Positions 48,381-61,172 are shown, counted from the stretch's first letter. The stretch: 64,000 nt of DNA from Chloranthus sessilifolius (GCA_021018995.1 CM037588.1:152477725-152541724), one strand, 5' to 3'. Translations and numbers: made by a program. Notes: generated from the letters alone by a model not told the origin.

Positions 48381-49919
48381 TGATCGGTTTTAAAGTGTAC
48401 CCTTGCAAGTGCACAAGTTCGATTGTAGCACGGTGAAATTAAGGGTGTCGAACCCACAGGGAAGCGCAAAATTAGATTAATTTTAAAGAGATTTCAAAGA
48501 CCCAAGGAAGTACCAAGGGTGAGAGATTTCATTGTCAAGATTTACCACTACACAATGCAATAATCAAAAGAACTAAATCAAGCTATGCACGGATGAACTA
48601 TGATTAAGAAATTAACAATGATGAAATGATCAAGGAGTTGCTAACCCTAGATTTATAACTTTTCTACAATCAACCACATAATTTCATGTTAAATCATTAT
48701 ACCATCATTTAACTACAAGAAAAACGAATCGATGAAAATGAAATTATTGATTCGGCATACCCTATCCGAACACTATGACGCATCCAATCACGGCATGCAT
48801 CATGCGAAAGGCATAGCGCATCTCAAATTCGAAATCACAACCGTAAGAATCAATCGCACGGCATCCTATATCGATCTACAAGATCGATCTAGTGGAATAA
48901 TTCGTTTATTGTCGCCGATCACACGGTCGACGGCTATAAACGAGTATTCGATGATAACACAATGAAGCACACACTAAAAGCCGTACGATTCAATAATTCT
49001 AACAAGAAATTGTAAGCTTAAAAGTAAGTTAGTTACTCATCTAGGGGTCGCTTCCTCCTTGAACGAGGGGTTTAGCCGCTCATCCTTGATCCACACGCAC
49101 AATGTAAATCGAAAGCCATCACAAAAATTGCTCTTTTATTTATCAACCGCTTGATCTTTTTGGAGAAGATCACAACCTTATTTTTATCTAAATACAAAAC
49201 TAAAAATAACAAAGAAAAAAAATTGCTAAAGGCCCTAAGAAAGTCTACCGAGCAAAAGTCCCCCAAAACCCTAAACATCCTGTTGTTTAAATAGGGCCCG
49301 GGCTAAAATTATTCCATATCCGAATCAATAGATTGAATTTTGAAATCAATCGATTGAATTTCGAATTCAATCGATTGAATTTCGAATTCAATCGATTGAA
49401 TTCAAAATTCGAATTTTGGAGGGTTATTTGCATTCCCAAAATCAATCTATTGAATTTAAGGAATTCAATCGATTGATTTTCGAAAATCAATCTATTGGAT
49501 TCAATCTATTGATTTTGGAAATCAATCTATTGAATTCCAAATTCAATCTATTGATTTTGGCGGCTCATTTGCATTCCCAAAATCAATCTATTGATTTTTG
49601 GAAATCAATCTATTGATTTTTGGGCAACTTTTTAAACTCAATCGATTGAGTTTCAAATCTCAATCGATTGAAATGGCATGTGACATATTTAACTCTCGAA
49701 ACTGTGGCTAGACCAATCTGTCTTTTTCACGGATTTCAGTGCTTCCGCTGGCTCCATGGTTCAAAGTTCATATAGTCCCTTAATTTTATTCACTTAAGCT
49801 CTTTCAACATCCCACGGTCCGTAACACCTGAAACCACTAAAACTATACAACAGCCGTTAGAATTTGGATAGCTAAATGTTAGTATTTAGGGTGCGAAATA
49901 TAGTCATATTTCCGGATCA
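48381..49919 (-). repeat. 3' LTR of Athila-type element
   Basis: 1539 bp, ending CA at 48381 on the minus strand and beginning TGATCCGG at 49919. It contains about 15 copies of a TCAATCGATTGA-like palindrome at 49310-49680. It carries one more ~22 bp repeat unit than the 5' LTR. Confidence 0.93.
49310..49680. repeat. TCAATCGATTGA palindrome array (3' LTR)
   Basis: About 15 near-regular copies of TCAAT(C/A)GATTGA or TCAATCTATTGA, mostly 20-30 bp apart, joined by short AT-rich linkers such as ttttggaaa. Confidence 0.92.
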
Positions 49920-49932
49920 CACCCCCAAACCT
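49920..49932 (-). other. Polypurine tract of Athila-type element
   Basis: Minus strand gtttgggggtg directly before the LTR start TGATCCGG, the expected plus-strand priming site. Confidence 0.8.
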
Positions 49933-51643
49933 ACACTTTGCTAGTCCTCGAGCAAAGAGAATGATAAATATGTCAAGACAAATTAAACTAACATCCTAAC
50001 AAAAATTAAATGCCACTTTCGTAGGGAGCACGATTGCATTTAGCATATGCAATAAGCCTTTAAACCTCTAGGTGATCCCTAGGGGAGGAGTTGTGTCTCA
50101 AGGTTTCAGTGAAGATACCTACAAACTTAAAAAAATAAACAGTTTTCAAAATCATCGATAGAAGAGTTTTCAAAAATCGGTTTGTATAATATATATACCT
50201 TTAAAATCAAAAACCAATAATTATTTCAGGATGCAAAAGTTCATTCTCAAATACCAATGGCATGATAATTCCACTGTTGTTTATTCCAATTACCCCAATG
50301 CTCTGATTTTTAGGCCAATTTTTTATTTATGCCTAGAATGTCGTGTGCACATGTGCCAATGCTTAAATCATTTCATTCTTTGGATTAATCCAAATCGGAA
50401 TCATCGGATCCAAAGTTTCGACTCAATCCTCACCTTAGGTATACCCTTAAAACAAAATCGCTCCGATAAATGATTTACTTTTCGCACACATGTGAGAGAG
50501 TTATAATACAAACAAAAGGTCTCATGATATAAGAAAGACGATTGCATCAAAGAATTAAAAGAAATCTCATGGTGAAAGATATTTGTATCTTAAGCACGCT
50601 AAACCAACCACCATAGTCATTGCATCATCACTCTCCACAAGGCATTTACCAACCGAGGTCAGATCACGAAGGTCTTTTCTATGGTTGTAATGGGGCTGGT
50701 GAAGGTTATGAAAGAAAGGAAAATTGATTCAAATTTCTTCGAGAACTAGAAAAAGAAATACAATTTAATTTTCTAACTTTCCACTCATTCTTTCTCGAAT
50801 TTTTCAGAATTTCTCTTTCTTTTCAACCTTTTTTTCTTCTTTTCATTCCTTTTTTTTTTTTTTTTTTTTTTATAATTTTATGCACATATTTTTCTGCCAT
50901 ATGCTCCTTGCAAGTATTATCGGCATGACTCTCCACTTTCTCTCTTGTTCTTGTCCCTCTTTCCTAATTTCTCAGAGATTGAAAGGTAAAGTTTTGTATT
51001 CTTTTTTTTTTTTTTTCAAACTAGTGTGGGGTATGGTTAATATAGCTTCACAAAAAATTTTCAATCAAGGCTCAAAAGGGGGTGCAACAAGGAAAATCAA
51101 TATAAGGTGGGGCATTTTAGGCAGAAACGAGCCAATGATGGCCTTTGATCATATCCTTTCACGATGGTGATGATGCCTATTTGTCTTGAGTTTAAATGCA
51201 ATGAGTTTTAGCGCAATGATATAAAGCATGCGAAATAAACAAACCGAGATAAAATGTATGAGATTTCAACAATTAAGCACAAATTTCAAAGATACTCCGA
51301 ATTTATTTTAGCACTCATCAAGAATGAGGACAAAGTTCTAAATCTCACGGGTTTAGTCTTTCTTAGGATCCTAGAATTCCAAATTTGGACTAATCTTTTA
51401 ATTTCCAGATTCAAGCATGGCGAAGTGCAAAAAAAAAAAAAAATTTCTAGGCATAAAATTCAAATTAATCTTTAAATGTTCACAATGGAATTAATTATCC
51501 TAAACAACAACAATTTTATCATGGCATAAATATTTGAAAATTAAAATTTTATATGCATCAGTGATTAAAGTTTGAAAACTACGCCAAAAATAAACAACGA
51601 TGATTTTTTTTATTTATTTTTATTTTATTTTATTTTATTTTAT

Positions 51644-51674
<31 letters not shown>

Positions 51675-52977
51675 TTTTTTTAGTATTGAAGGTGCATATA
51701 AAATGTGGTCAAACATATACTGCAAAAGTTAAAAATCATGAACCACGCATTTGAGCACACCACCCCCAAACCTGATGTTTCCAATGTCCTCGTTGGATTG
51801 TTGCAGGACCCGCAAACCTCTTTTAAATTTAATTATTTTTTTTTAATTATTATTTTTTTATTTTTTTATTTTTTTTTAAACTAACCTAATGCAACAATTA
51901 ACGAAAAATAAAAACAAAGTTACGAGAACAAACAAAGTTAAATCCTAACACCGTTCTAGAGACGAAACTAAAATCCTAAAGCTAAAACAGAAATCAATCC
52001 CTCATTCCTCGTTGCTTGTCATTCCGGGTTTCGATTTCGGAAATGCATAACGCCACATCTCCTCAGTGAGTCCAACCGCGCCGGGTGGTGGTATTAGGGC
52101 TTGAGGCGGTGATGTTGGTGAGTCATTTTCAACTTCGATGGAGCGAGTAAAATGTGGACGTGGTGAGTTTATGATCATGTATTCCAATCTTTGAAATCGT
52201 GAAGTCGATTGTGGAGATACCAAGTCAAGATCAATGATTTCCTGATTTGATAAATCGAGCGATTGGTGTGGCGAATCCCGACGCGACTTTTTCCTTCTTT
52301 GTTTTCAAAGAAGGCGTTTGATTCTTGAGCGTAAAGCGGTATCGGATTGAGTCCATGGATCGAAGCTGGGGATAACAAATTCTAAGAAACCGAGGGATTG
52401 TTTTCAAAAAGTAGAGCTACGGACTTATTAAATAAGTGAAAACCAAAAACTATCCTAAAAATAACTAAGCTAAGATTGGAAATTTTGGGACAGATTTTCG
52501 GATGGTTCAGAAATAGCATTAGTCAATCGATTGGAATGTGAAAATCAATCGATTGACTGAGTGCAGAAGGAAATTTGTGCTGGATTTGCAAAGAATTTTC
52601 CTTTTAAAGGTCATATCGAAATTTGGGCCAAATCATCAAATCGGAGGAAACCTTCAATATTTAAATCGATTAAAACCAATTTGTGTACTAGGTGACTTTC
52701 CAATTGAGTGGTCACTTTCCAATTGAGTTGCCAACTCAATCGATTGAAAATAGCCTAAAAGACCAGCCTTTTTGAATTAAAAAAAAACTTGTCAATCGAT
52801 TGAATAATCAATTAACTAACAATTACAAAAAAAAAAAGTTCATATTTTCCATTAAGCTAGAACATATGATTACACCCACACGATCTTTCAAACTATCACA
52901 AAAATCCTACGATCACTTAAAATGCATCTACCACAGTCATCACAACACAGAAATAGACGAAAATAACATCATCAACC
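49933..52977 (-). other. Non-coding 3' region of Athila-type element
   Basis: 3 kb of AT-rich sequence between the extra ORF and the 3' LTR. It includes T runs (50849-50871), a (TTTTA)n/(TTA)n tract (51620-51680) and, at 51756-51772, a second polypurine-like word (minus strand aggtttgggggtggtg). Long non-coding 3' regions are usual in Athila. The short ORFs in it are not credible. Confidence 0.7.
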
Positions 52978-54153
52978 TCACATCATCACAAAATCCACAT
53001 AAATCAGTTCCAACAGATCAATCTTCATTATTGTCATCGCTGCATTCTCTTCGTCCATTCGCCAAGGCCAGGTAATGAAGTCATCCGCTTCTCTCGGGAA
53101 TGATTCCCGAGTGATTTGGGTTAAGAGAGAGCCTTGATATCGCAACATCCGATCCACACCATCGATAGTCAAATAGAACCTATCCATGCGCGCCTCGAGG
53201 CGTGTGATTGTTGCGTCGGTATTGAACTCACGGGCTTCATCAGGACGAGGTCTACGAATACCGCCATGCTGGCGTTGCCCCGGGTTTGGAGTTTGAGATG
53301 GACCCCCGACTGGGACGTTTCGCCCGAAAAGAGCATTCATACTCTTGGTCCATACGTTTCTTCCATATTGATAAAATTGCATGTCGCCAATGTCTTCATC
53401 ACAGTAGATCGGGCATTGCAGGTGGTCGAGAAGATGCATTACGAAGTGGGGAAAGTACAACAAGAGGGACTCACGTCGACGTATCAACATTCTGATGTCA
53501 TTATGGCATCGATACATTGCCTCAAGCATCAATTTCGGGGCATTTAACCAGGTATTTGTGTAAACGGCATACAATGCCGCCACCCGGTCGTCGGTTCTCT
53601 CGCTCTTAGTCCCGTGAGGCAGTAAATTTGTGGACATGACAATATCCCAGAATAGAACATCACGAGGCAAAGCCGAACTCTTTGTAGCTTGGCCCGACCC
53701 TCGCCTACCCCCACACATGTTAGCAATCATCTCATCTTGACAGAGGTTTAATTGAGGCCCGATTTGATGATTTGGAGGTCGGTTCATGAGGAAGTGAAAG
53801 GCCTCGGCTAGATCTGATGCTTGAATCCGATAGTACCAGTTATCGATCCTTACTTTAATGCAATCAACTCCCGATGGAGATCGTCCTGCCGGAATCCATT
53901 CCATGTTCTGATAAAATAATCGGACAATGCGAGTTGATACATCGATGGGAGGCGGTGCTAATAACATTTCAAGATGAACCGCTTCGATGTATGCAATGGA
54001 ATGTGCAGCTTCAGGGATACGGCGGAACTCCGTGAGATCGAAAAAAATTTCAATCAAAATTTCATGATCAACATATTCTTCAGTTGGTACATCTTTTGGA
54101 ACATTGACTGGGCGTGGAGGGCGCTGGTACACAAGTCTTGCCTGATCAGCCAT
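52978..54153 (-). CDS. Extra ORF of Athila-type element (plant transposon-protein domain, env position)
   Basis: An uninterrupted 391-residue frame starting MADQARLVYQRPPRPVNVP. It lies in the same orientation as gag-pol, about 780 bp beyond integrase. Residues about 60-290 resemble the 'putative plant transposon protein' domain common in Athila/Tat elements; marks are NWYYRIQASDLAEAFHF, LPRDVLFWDIVMSTNLLPHG and APKLMLEAMYRCH. The C-terminal part has a Pro/Arg/Gly linker (PSQTPNPGQRQHGG) and a helix ITRLEARMDRFYLTIDGVDR. No signal peptide or membrane segment is seen, so an envelope role is unlikely. It is intact while gag and RT are damaged. Confidence 0.72.
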   Translation of the reverse strand: MADQARLVYQRPPRPVNVPKDVPTEEYVDHEILIEIFFDLTEFRRIPEAAHSIAYIEAVHLEMLLAPPPIDVSTRIVRLFYQNMEWIPAGRSPSGVDCIKVRIDNWYYRIQASDLAEAFHFLMNRPPNHQIGPQLNLCQDEMIANMCGGRRGSGQATKSSALPRDVLFWDIVMSTNLLPHGTKSERTDDRVAALYAVYTNTWLNAPKLMLEAMYRCHNDIRMLIRRRESLLLYFPHFVMHLLDHLQCPIYCDEDIGDMQFYQYGRNVWTKSMNALFGRNVPVGGPSQTPNPGQRQHGGIRRPRPDEAREFNTDATITRLEARMDRFYLTIDGVDRMLRYQGSLLTQITRESFPREADDFITWPWRMDEENAAMTIMKIDLLELIYVDFVMM

Positions 54154-54936
54154 TCACTGGCTTAGATGGAGAGAACAAGAATGAACAAGAATGGTGAAAG
54201 CTTTTGGAAAGCTACACAGAAGGAGTCTCCGAAATCCCTTAAAAAGATAATTTTGGAGCCGGGTTGTTACAAAAAAAATGAATTCAATCGGTTGAACATG
54301 AAAGTTCAATCGATTGAAGTGATTGTAGCACAAAGGGAGAAACCCATGCATAAATGTGTCACCATTTTCCAATGTGAAGGAGTTAATTGATAAGACCAAA
54401 AAGCATTTGTTTAATCCAATTTTCAATCGATTGAAAATTTCAATCGATTGAACAATATGTGAGGTCATTCATTCCTTCACTCATTTAATGCATGGCTATT
54501 TCCAAGGAGTCTCATGCCTTTTTTCAATCGATTGAAATAAGCCTTGCATTGATTTCTCCCAAAAAAACATTAATGCATTTGACAAGGGTTTTGACTAATG
54601 GCCCTTTCTCTCAACCGATTGAATTTTTAAGAAGAGAATTCAATCGATTGAAACCAAAAAGGAAAATGAAGTGGGTGATTTGAAAAGTCATGTGATATGA
54701 CTTTGAATTAACCTGTGGCAGCAAGAGTACTATGCGATCAGCTCGATCGATTGAAATTTATTTTCATTCAATTAATTGAGCAGAATTTCACCTTTATGCT
54801 AAAAATATCCCGAGTCAATCAATTGACTCCGATCTTTTAACACAACAATCAAGGACCAAACAACTAAAATCTATCCCACTGGGTTGCCTCCCAGGAAGCG
54901 CTGAGTTTACGTGTCGACAGCTTGACCGATTCTTCA
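54154..54936 (-). other. Spacer between integrase and extra ORF, with palindromes
   Basis: Non-coding, with about ten scattered TCAATCGATTGA-like palindromes (for example near 54285, 54308, 54423, 54520 and 54640). Confidence 0.75.
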
Positions 54937-56118
54937 TCACATTGGCGGCTCAATGAGATCTGTTTCTTCAGCCATCATTTGAAACTTTGACTCCAACAGC
55001 GGTTTAAGCCGTTGACCATTTACTTTCAGAATTCGATTATCTTTGATGTCTCTAATCTCGACAGCACCAAATTCAGATGTGGAAATGACCTGAAAAGGTC
55101 CCTCCCATCTTGATCGTAATTTTCCCGGATGAAATTTTAACTTTGAATTGAACAGAGTGGATTTTTGTGCCGGATGAAATTCCTTTCTGGAGATTAACTC
55201 ATCGTGAAGCCTTTTGGATCTTTCCTTGTAAAGTCTAGCATTCTCATATGCATCATAACGTAATTCATCGAGTTCATTTAGTTGCAAACGACGGTTTGAT
55301 CCAGCAGATTGCATGTCAAAATTAAACCATTTGATTGCCCAAAAGGCTTTGTGTTCAATTTCAACTGGAAGGTGACACGCCTTCCCAAACACAAGCCGAA
55401 ATGGAGACATTCCAATTGGTGTCTTGAATGCCGTCCTGTATGCCCAAAGAGCATCCGATAGGCGAAGAGACCAATCCTTTCTATCTATTCTGACAGTCTT
55501 TTCTAAAATCCGCTTGATTTCACGATTCGACACCTCAACTTGACCACTAGTTTGCGGATGGTAAGGTGTTGCCACTTTGTGAGTGACTCCATATTTCTTC
55601 ATTAAAGTTGCAAACTGGCGATTGCAAAAGTGTGAACCACCATCACTGATGATAGCTCGGGGTATTCCGAATCGGTTGAACACGTTCTCCTTAAGAAACT
55701 TTACCACCACCTTGTGGTCATTCGATCGAGTGGCTATAGCTTCCACCCATTTTGAGACATAATCTACAGCCACCAAAATGTAGAGAAACCCAAATGATGG
55801 GGGAAATGGTCCCATAAAGTCGATTCCCCAAACGTCAAAAATTTCGACAACTAAAATCGGGTTCAACGGCATCATGTCTCGTTTAGAAATATTTCCCAAA
55901 TTTTGATATTTTACACATCCCTTGCAATAATCCATTGCATCGCGAAAGATAGTGGGCCAGTAGAATCCACTTTGTAAAATTTTGAATGCGGTCTTTCGTC
56001 CCCCAAAGTGACCTCCACAAGCTCCATTATGACAGAAATTCATCACGCTTGATTGTTCTTCTTTGGGCACACATCGTCGGATTATCGATCGAGCGGAATT
56101 TAAACAAGTGTGGTTCAT
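54937..56118 (-). pseudogene. Athila-type integrase (frame open, part of broken pol)
   Basis: 393 open residues. The zinc-binding region ends in CKGCVKYQN. Catalytic residues fit the DDE triad: Asp in [10 protein letters not shown], Asp in ISDGGSHF and Glu in [13 protein letters not shown]. The C-terminal part, with [10 protein letters not shown] and VNGQRLKP, is the usual gypsy integrase tail. Its start overlaps the end of the RT-RNase H frame (56027) in another frame, so a shift separates them. The integrase segment itself shows no lesion. Confidence 0.85.
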
Positions 56119-58560
56119 CCCAGAAGTAGTGTTTCACTTGGGAGAAGAACAAATTTTTATCATTTTTACCCCACTGCAATGGGATTTGACCCGTAACGAG
56201 GTAATTGACAATGTTTGCATACCAAGGAGTTCCATTTAGAGCCGCACGGATAACCATCAATTGCTCATCGGGAAAGGTATCTCGAATAGGTTCTGCAAAA
56301 GATGTTGCTTCAGGAAGTATACGAGACAAGTGGTCTGCAACCACATTTTCAACTCCCTTTTTGTCTCGTATCTCAAAATTGAATTCTTGCAGCAATAGAA
56401 TCCATCTGATCAGTCTTGGCTTTGTATCCTTCTTTGCCAATAAGTACTTAAGTGCGGAATGATCAGAAAAAACTACGATCTTGGACCCGAGCAAGTATGA
56501 CTGAAACTTGTCCAACGCATAAACTACAGCCAATAATTCTTTCTCTGTGGTGGTGTAGTTTATTTGTGCGTCGATCAGTATTTTACTTGCATAGTAAATT
56601 ACATGAGGTAATTTATCTACTCTTTGGCCTAAAACCGCTCCAATTGCATAATCTGATGCGTCGCACATTAGTTCAAAGGGAAGCGAGTAATCTGGAGGTT
56701 GAATTATGGGAGCATTGGATAACAGTTCTCTTACTTTCAAAAATGCCTTCATGCAATCATCATCAAAGATGAAAGGAACATCCTTCCCAAGCAAGGTACA
56801 TAATGGTTTAGCCACCTTGCTAAAATCTTTGATAAATCTTCTGTAAAATCCCGCATGCCCCAAAAATGATCGGATTTGTCGAACACTCCTTGGTGGTGGC
56901 AAATTAGCAATTAAGTCGACTTTTGCCTTGTCGACTTCAATTCCTTTCTTGGAAATGATATGCCCTAACACAATTCCCTGTTGAACCATAAAATGACTCT
57001 TTTCCCAGCTTAAAACAAGATTAGATTCTACACAACGTTGTAATACCTGTGTCAAATGGTTCAGACACATTTCAAAGGTGCTCCCAGAAACCGTGAAGTC
57101 GGTCATGAATACTTCGATAAATTTGTCAACCATATCCGAGAATATTGCTAACATACAACGTTGAAAAGTGGTGGCGCATTACAAAGTCCGAAGGCATCCT
57201 TCGATATGCAAAGGTTCCATAAGGGCAAGTAAGCGTTGTCTTTTCTTGGTCGATGGAAATACTGGGCACTTGATTGTATCTCGAGTAACCATCAAGAAAA
57301 CAATAATATTCTTGTCCTGCCAACTTTTCTAGAATCTGATCAATAAATGGCAGGGGAAAATGGTCCTTTCTCGTGGCAGTGTTCAATTTCCGATAATCGA
57401 TACATACACGTCATCCAGTGGTCTCTCGTGTAGGCACCAATTCCCCGTCGGTGGTCTCCTTCACTATTATTCCTGATTTCTTTGGAACAATCTGAATTGG
57501 ACTTACCCATTCACTATCTGAAATTGCATAAATGATTCCTGCATCAAGTAATTTGATAATCTCTTTCAAAACAACTTCTTTCATGTTGGGATTCGGCTGT
57601 CTTTGTGCCTCTCTTGATGGTGTGCTACCTTCTTCAAGGTGGATCTTGTGCATACACACCGACGGATCTATCCCTTTTAGATCGGCTAATGTCCATCCGA
57701 TTGCTCTTTTGTAGTCCTTGAGTACTCCAATTAGTTCTCCTTCTTGCTTTTCTGACAAAGTTGCAGAGATTATCACCGGAAGTGTTTCAGATGGTCCCAG
57801 GAAAACATACTTAAGTGAATCAGGTAACTGTTTCAACTCAAGATTTGGTGGTTGCTCAATTGAAGGCATCAATTTGGGTTTTTCCACCACGGGTAATGGT
57901 TCAATTCGTGCCTTCCAAGGCTTCTTCTCCTGAGACATTGAGATGGTGTTCATTTCCTCAAAATTTTGCTCAACACTTCCTCCCTCATCATAGATTGCCA
58001 GCAAGGCGGTTTCAAATTCCTCCTTAGTGAGCATCGAGGGAAGCGCTTCTTCAACCACTTCATCAACCTGGTCAATATAAAAGCAATCAACCTCTTCTTC
58101 GTTGGAAAAATGGTTCATAGCATTGAACACATTCAATCTCACTTTCATATTTCCAAAGGAGACATCCATCACTCCTGTATGGCGATTAATACAGCATTTG
58201 CGTGAGCAAGGAAGGGACGTCCAAGGATAAGGGGGATTTGGTTTTCTGATTTCTCTCGTTGTGCCATATCCAAAACAATAAAGTCCACAGGAAAGACAAA
58301 TTTAACGATTCCTACCAAGACGGCCACGATGATACCCCTAGGTCGTCTTCGGACCTATCTCGCTAATTGAAGTGTTACCGCATGGGTTTGCAATTCACCC
58401 AGCCTAATTTTTCAGACACGAGAATGGGATCAAGTTCACACTTGCTCCTAGATCTAAGAGTGCTCTTTCAATTGCCACCAATAACAACATGTAACAGCTT
58501 GGGACCTGTGGTCCTTAAGCTTTGGTGGCGCATTCAACTTCGGATGGAACCGACTTGATT
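56027..58560 (-). pseudogene. Athila-type protease, reverse transcriptase and RNase H, broken
   Basis: From right to left: protease with LLDLGASVNLIP (about 58460-58420) and ILGRPFLAHANAVL (about 58230-58190), with stops between; a linker frame (58172-57411) leading to RT motifs LLDAGIIYAISDSEWVSPI and VPKKSG; RT continuing at 57386 with FCFLDGYSRYNQ-like sequence; a shift near 57130; then FMTDFTVSG, where the catalytic FMDD box has Thr for the first Asp; connection domain [12 protein letters not shown]; and RNase H with [16 protein letters not shown] and [11 protein letters not shown]. The substituted active site and frameshift would abolish RT activity. Confidence 0.88.
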
Positions 58561-58688
58561 AGTCGAACACTTTCTTGGACACATGTGTACGTGTCTTCCT
58601 CTTTCAGGTGCAGAAGTCCTTGAAGAACTTCCCGTACGCAGGAACTTGGTTAATGGCATCGAGCAAGGCGAGATTAATCTTTACTTGC

Positions 58689-60553
58689 TTAAACGTTCGA
58701 GAATATCGTCCATTTTGAAGGACCCTTCCCCAACTGGATGGAGGTGTAAGGCACTCGGAATGGTGCCTTAGGTGTATGGGGATTTATTTCCATTGCTGGA
58801 TCCACTTCAAGTTCCTGTCGAACATTTTTGGGATTTTCGTTCTTCTTCTCTTTCTCTGGTTCTTCTTCCTTTTCAGCTTTTTTTTCTATTTCTTCAGCTT
58901 TAGATGGAATTTCAACTTGGTTGTCGACCACTCGACCACTTCTCAAGATTCTGACCTTGGTGATGGTCGGTTGATGGCCCTTCACGGATGGTGCGTGGCC
59001 TCATGAGTTGTTGATAGGTTGGCTAGGAAGCCTTCCCTCTTCTCTTTGACTCATTTGGTTAGCCAATTGACCGATCTGATCTTGCATTTTAGCCATGGAC
59101 TGCTGGTACGCTTGCATAGTTTGTTGTTGAGCTTGCAGAGTTTGCATCAATTTTTCTTCAAAATCAGAATTCCTTGAACTTGAAGCATTGGGTTGGTTGA
59201 AATTGATGTTGTGATGCTCGAATATGGTCTTGATAATTCAAATTTTGTTGGAAATTCAAATTTCGTTGGAAGTTAGAAATCTGGTGTGGATGAAGACCTT
59301 GTTGTCCACTTGATGTATTTGCTTTATACTGCTGGTTTCCTTGTCCAGTTTGACTTGATCCTCCCCACCCTAAGTTAGGATGGTTTTTCCAGTGATTGTA
59401 GGTGTTTGAATAAGGATTCCTATCTTGTCGTTGATATGACTGAGTCACATTAACTTGCTCCTGGGGGTTTGCTTCTTCGGGAAAAATCATCAAACTGGTT
59501 GGATACTCGTTAGATGTGTGACCTTGATTCTCTAAGCGAAATGTAAAACAGAGGGGCATTGAAGGTTTTAGCTTGCTGAGTTGCGGCAAGCAACATATTC
59601 ATTTGTTTTGACAACATATCCACTTTTGTTGACAACTCAGAGGTATTGTTGTTAACGTCAAACAGCCCCTCTTTTGTCAACACATGAGACTTTGTTGATA
59701 AATCAAGGTTAACACGTCCAAAAGTTTCGCTTTGCATTGAGGTTTGACTCAACCTTTGAATAGAGTCCAAATTTCGTCATGCTCTTTTATGGAATAGGAT
59801 CCTCCACACGATGCATTGACCATACGTCTTTCTTCTGGGATCAGTCCATTGTAAAAACTCTGAACTTGTTGCCATCTTGGAATATGATGATTAGGGCAGC
59901 TTCTAAGCAATTCCTTAAAACGCTCCCAACATTCGTGAAATGTTTCAAAGAAAGTTGTCGAAAGCATAAACCAGAATTTTCTTTTGGTTTTACTCATGGG
60001 AAAATATTTCTTTAAGAATTCACGCTGCAACTCACCAACTCGTGATGGATCTTGGTTCTAACGAATTAAACCACGATCTCGCCTTATCTCGCAAAGAGAA
60101 AGGAAAAAGTCGCAATTTAGCTATTTCGTCAGTCACATTATGAACTCTAAACATTTTGCATACCCCAACGAATTCGGTCAGATGAGCATACGGATTCTCA
60201 TTACTCAATCCGTTAAAGATGGGCAACATTTGAATCATTGCCGATTTGAATTCAAAGTGATTCCCTGGAATGGGAGCATGAACAATACTATCTTGATCCT
60301 CGTAAGGACCAGGATCATAGTATTGTTCCAACGTTCGGGGTCCTTCTGGTGGTTCATAATGGTTTTCACCATTATTGTTGTTGTGTACATTCCTTTCTCC
60401 TTCTCTTTGTCTTTGATCGGCCATAACTTCGGAGTTATTACGCTGAATCCGATTGCTCTTTCGATTTGTTTTACAAGCTCGCTCGATTTCCCGATCCAAC
60501 GGTTGAAGAGTTGGGCGATGAGATCGGGTAAAGCTCATACACCAATGAACCAA
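58689..60553 (-). pseudogene. Athila-type gag, broken
   Basis: Gag runs from about 60553 with MADQRQREGERN near its start, FKSAMIQMLPIFNGLSNENP and LRDKARSWFNSL; a stop lies near 60030. The next piece has LQREFLKKYFPMSKT and ECWERFKELLRSCPNH. Later frames carry a Gln/Asn-rich stretch (NFQRNLNFQQNLN) and, at 58985-58689, a Lys/Glu-rich linker before protease. At least three frame changes separate the pieces. The nucleocapsid cysteines are partly lost (Gly-His-Thr-Ser-Asn-Glu remains). Confidence 0.85.
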
Positions 60554-60599
60554 AACAAAGTAGACTCAAAATGCCACAGTTCGGAATTAATCAATTGAT

Positions 60600-61130
60600 T
60601 TTTTTTTATTTTTTTATTTTTTTTTTACAATCGATCGATTGAAACAGAGTGGGAAAAAAAATAAAATCAAATAATTCAATAGATTGAATTCCTAAAATCA
60701 ATAGATTGATTTTATCAATTCAATAGATTGAATTCTCAGATTCAATAGATTGAATTTATAAATTCAATCGATTGAAATCCCAAAATCAATGGATTGAATA
60801 TATCAATTCAATAGATTGAATTCCCAAATTCAATAGATTGAATTTATAAATTCAATCGATTGAACTCCCAAAATCAATAGATTGAATTCTGGAAATCAAT
60901 GGATTGAAAATATCAATTCAATCGATTGAGAATGGGAACAACCAATAATGTCAATCAATCGATTGAACTGATAAGTTCAATTAATTGATAGGACATTCAA
61001 ATGCAAAAATCTGACTGACAAGCACAGTCAATCGATTGAACTTGACAAGTCAATCGATTGACTAGCAAACAAGGATGCAATCTCGCTTTCGATCAATCGA
61101 TTGAATATGAAAATCAATCGGTTGGACCGC
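60600..61130. repeat. TCAATCGATTGA palindrome array (leader)
   Basis: About 20 copies of TCAAT(C/A)GATTGA and variants between the primer-binding site and gag, separated by linkers such as cccaaa and ttataaa. Confidence 0.92.
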
Positions 61131-61172
61131 AACTCGAATAAAATCTCCTTAAAAAAAAAATTTTGTCGCAGT

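Noticed and set aside
48269-48469. ORF spanning the left Athila LTR boundary
   Set aside because: Chance frame crossing the insertion junction.
49416-49616. ORFs with repeated FNRL-type peptides in the LTRs
   Set aside because: They are only translations of the TCAATCGATTGA array and occur in both orientations.
53134-53547. 137-codon plus-strand ORF
   Set aside because: Antisense to the extra Athila ORF; no family resemblance.
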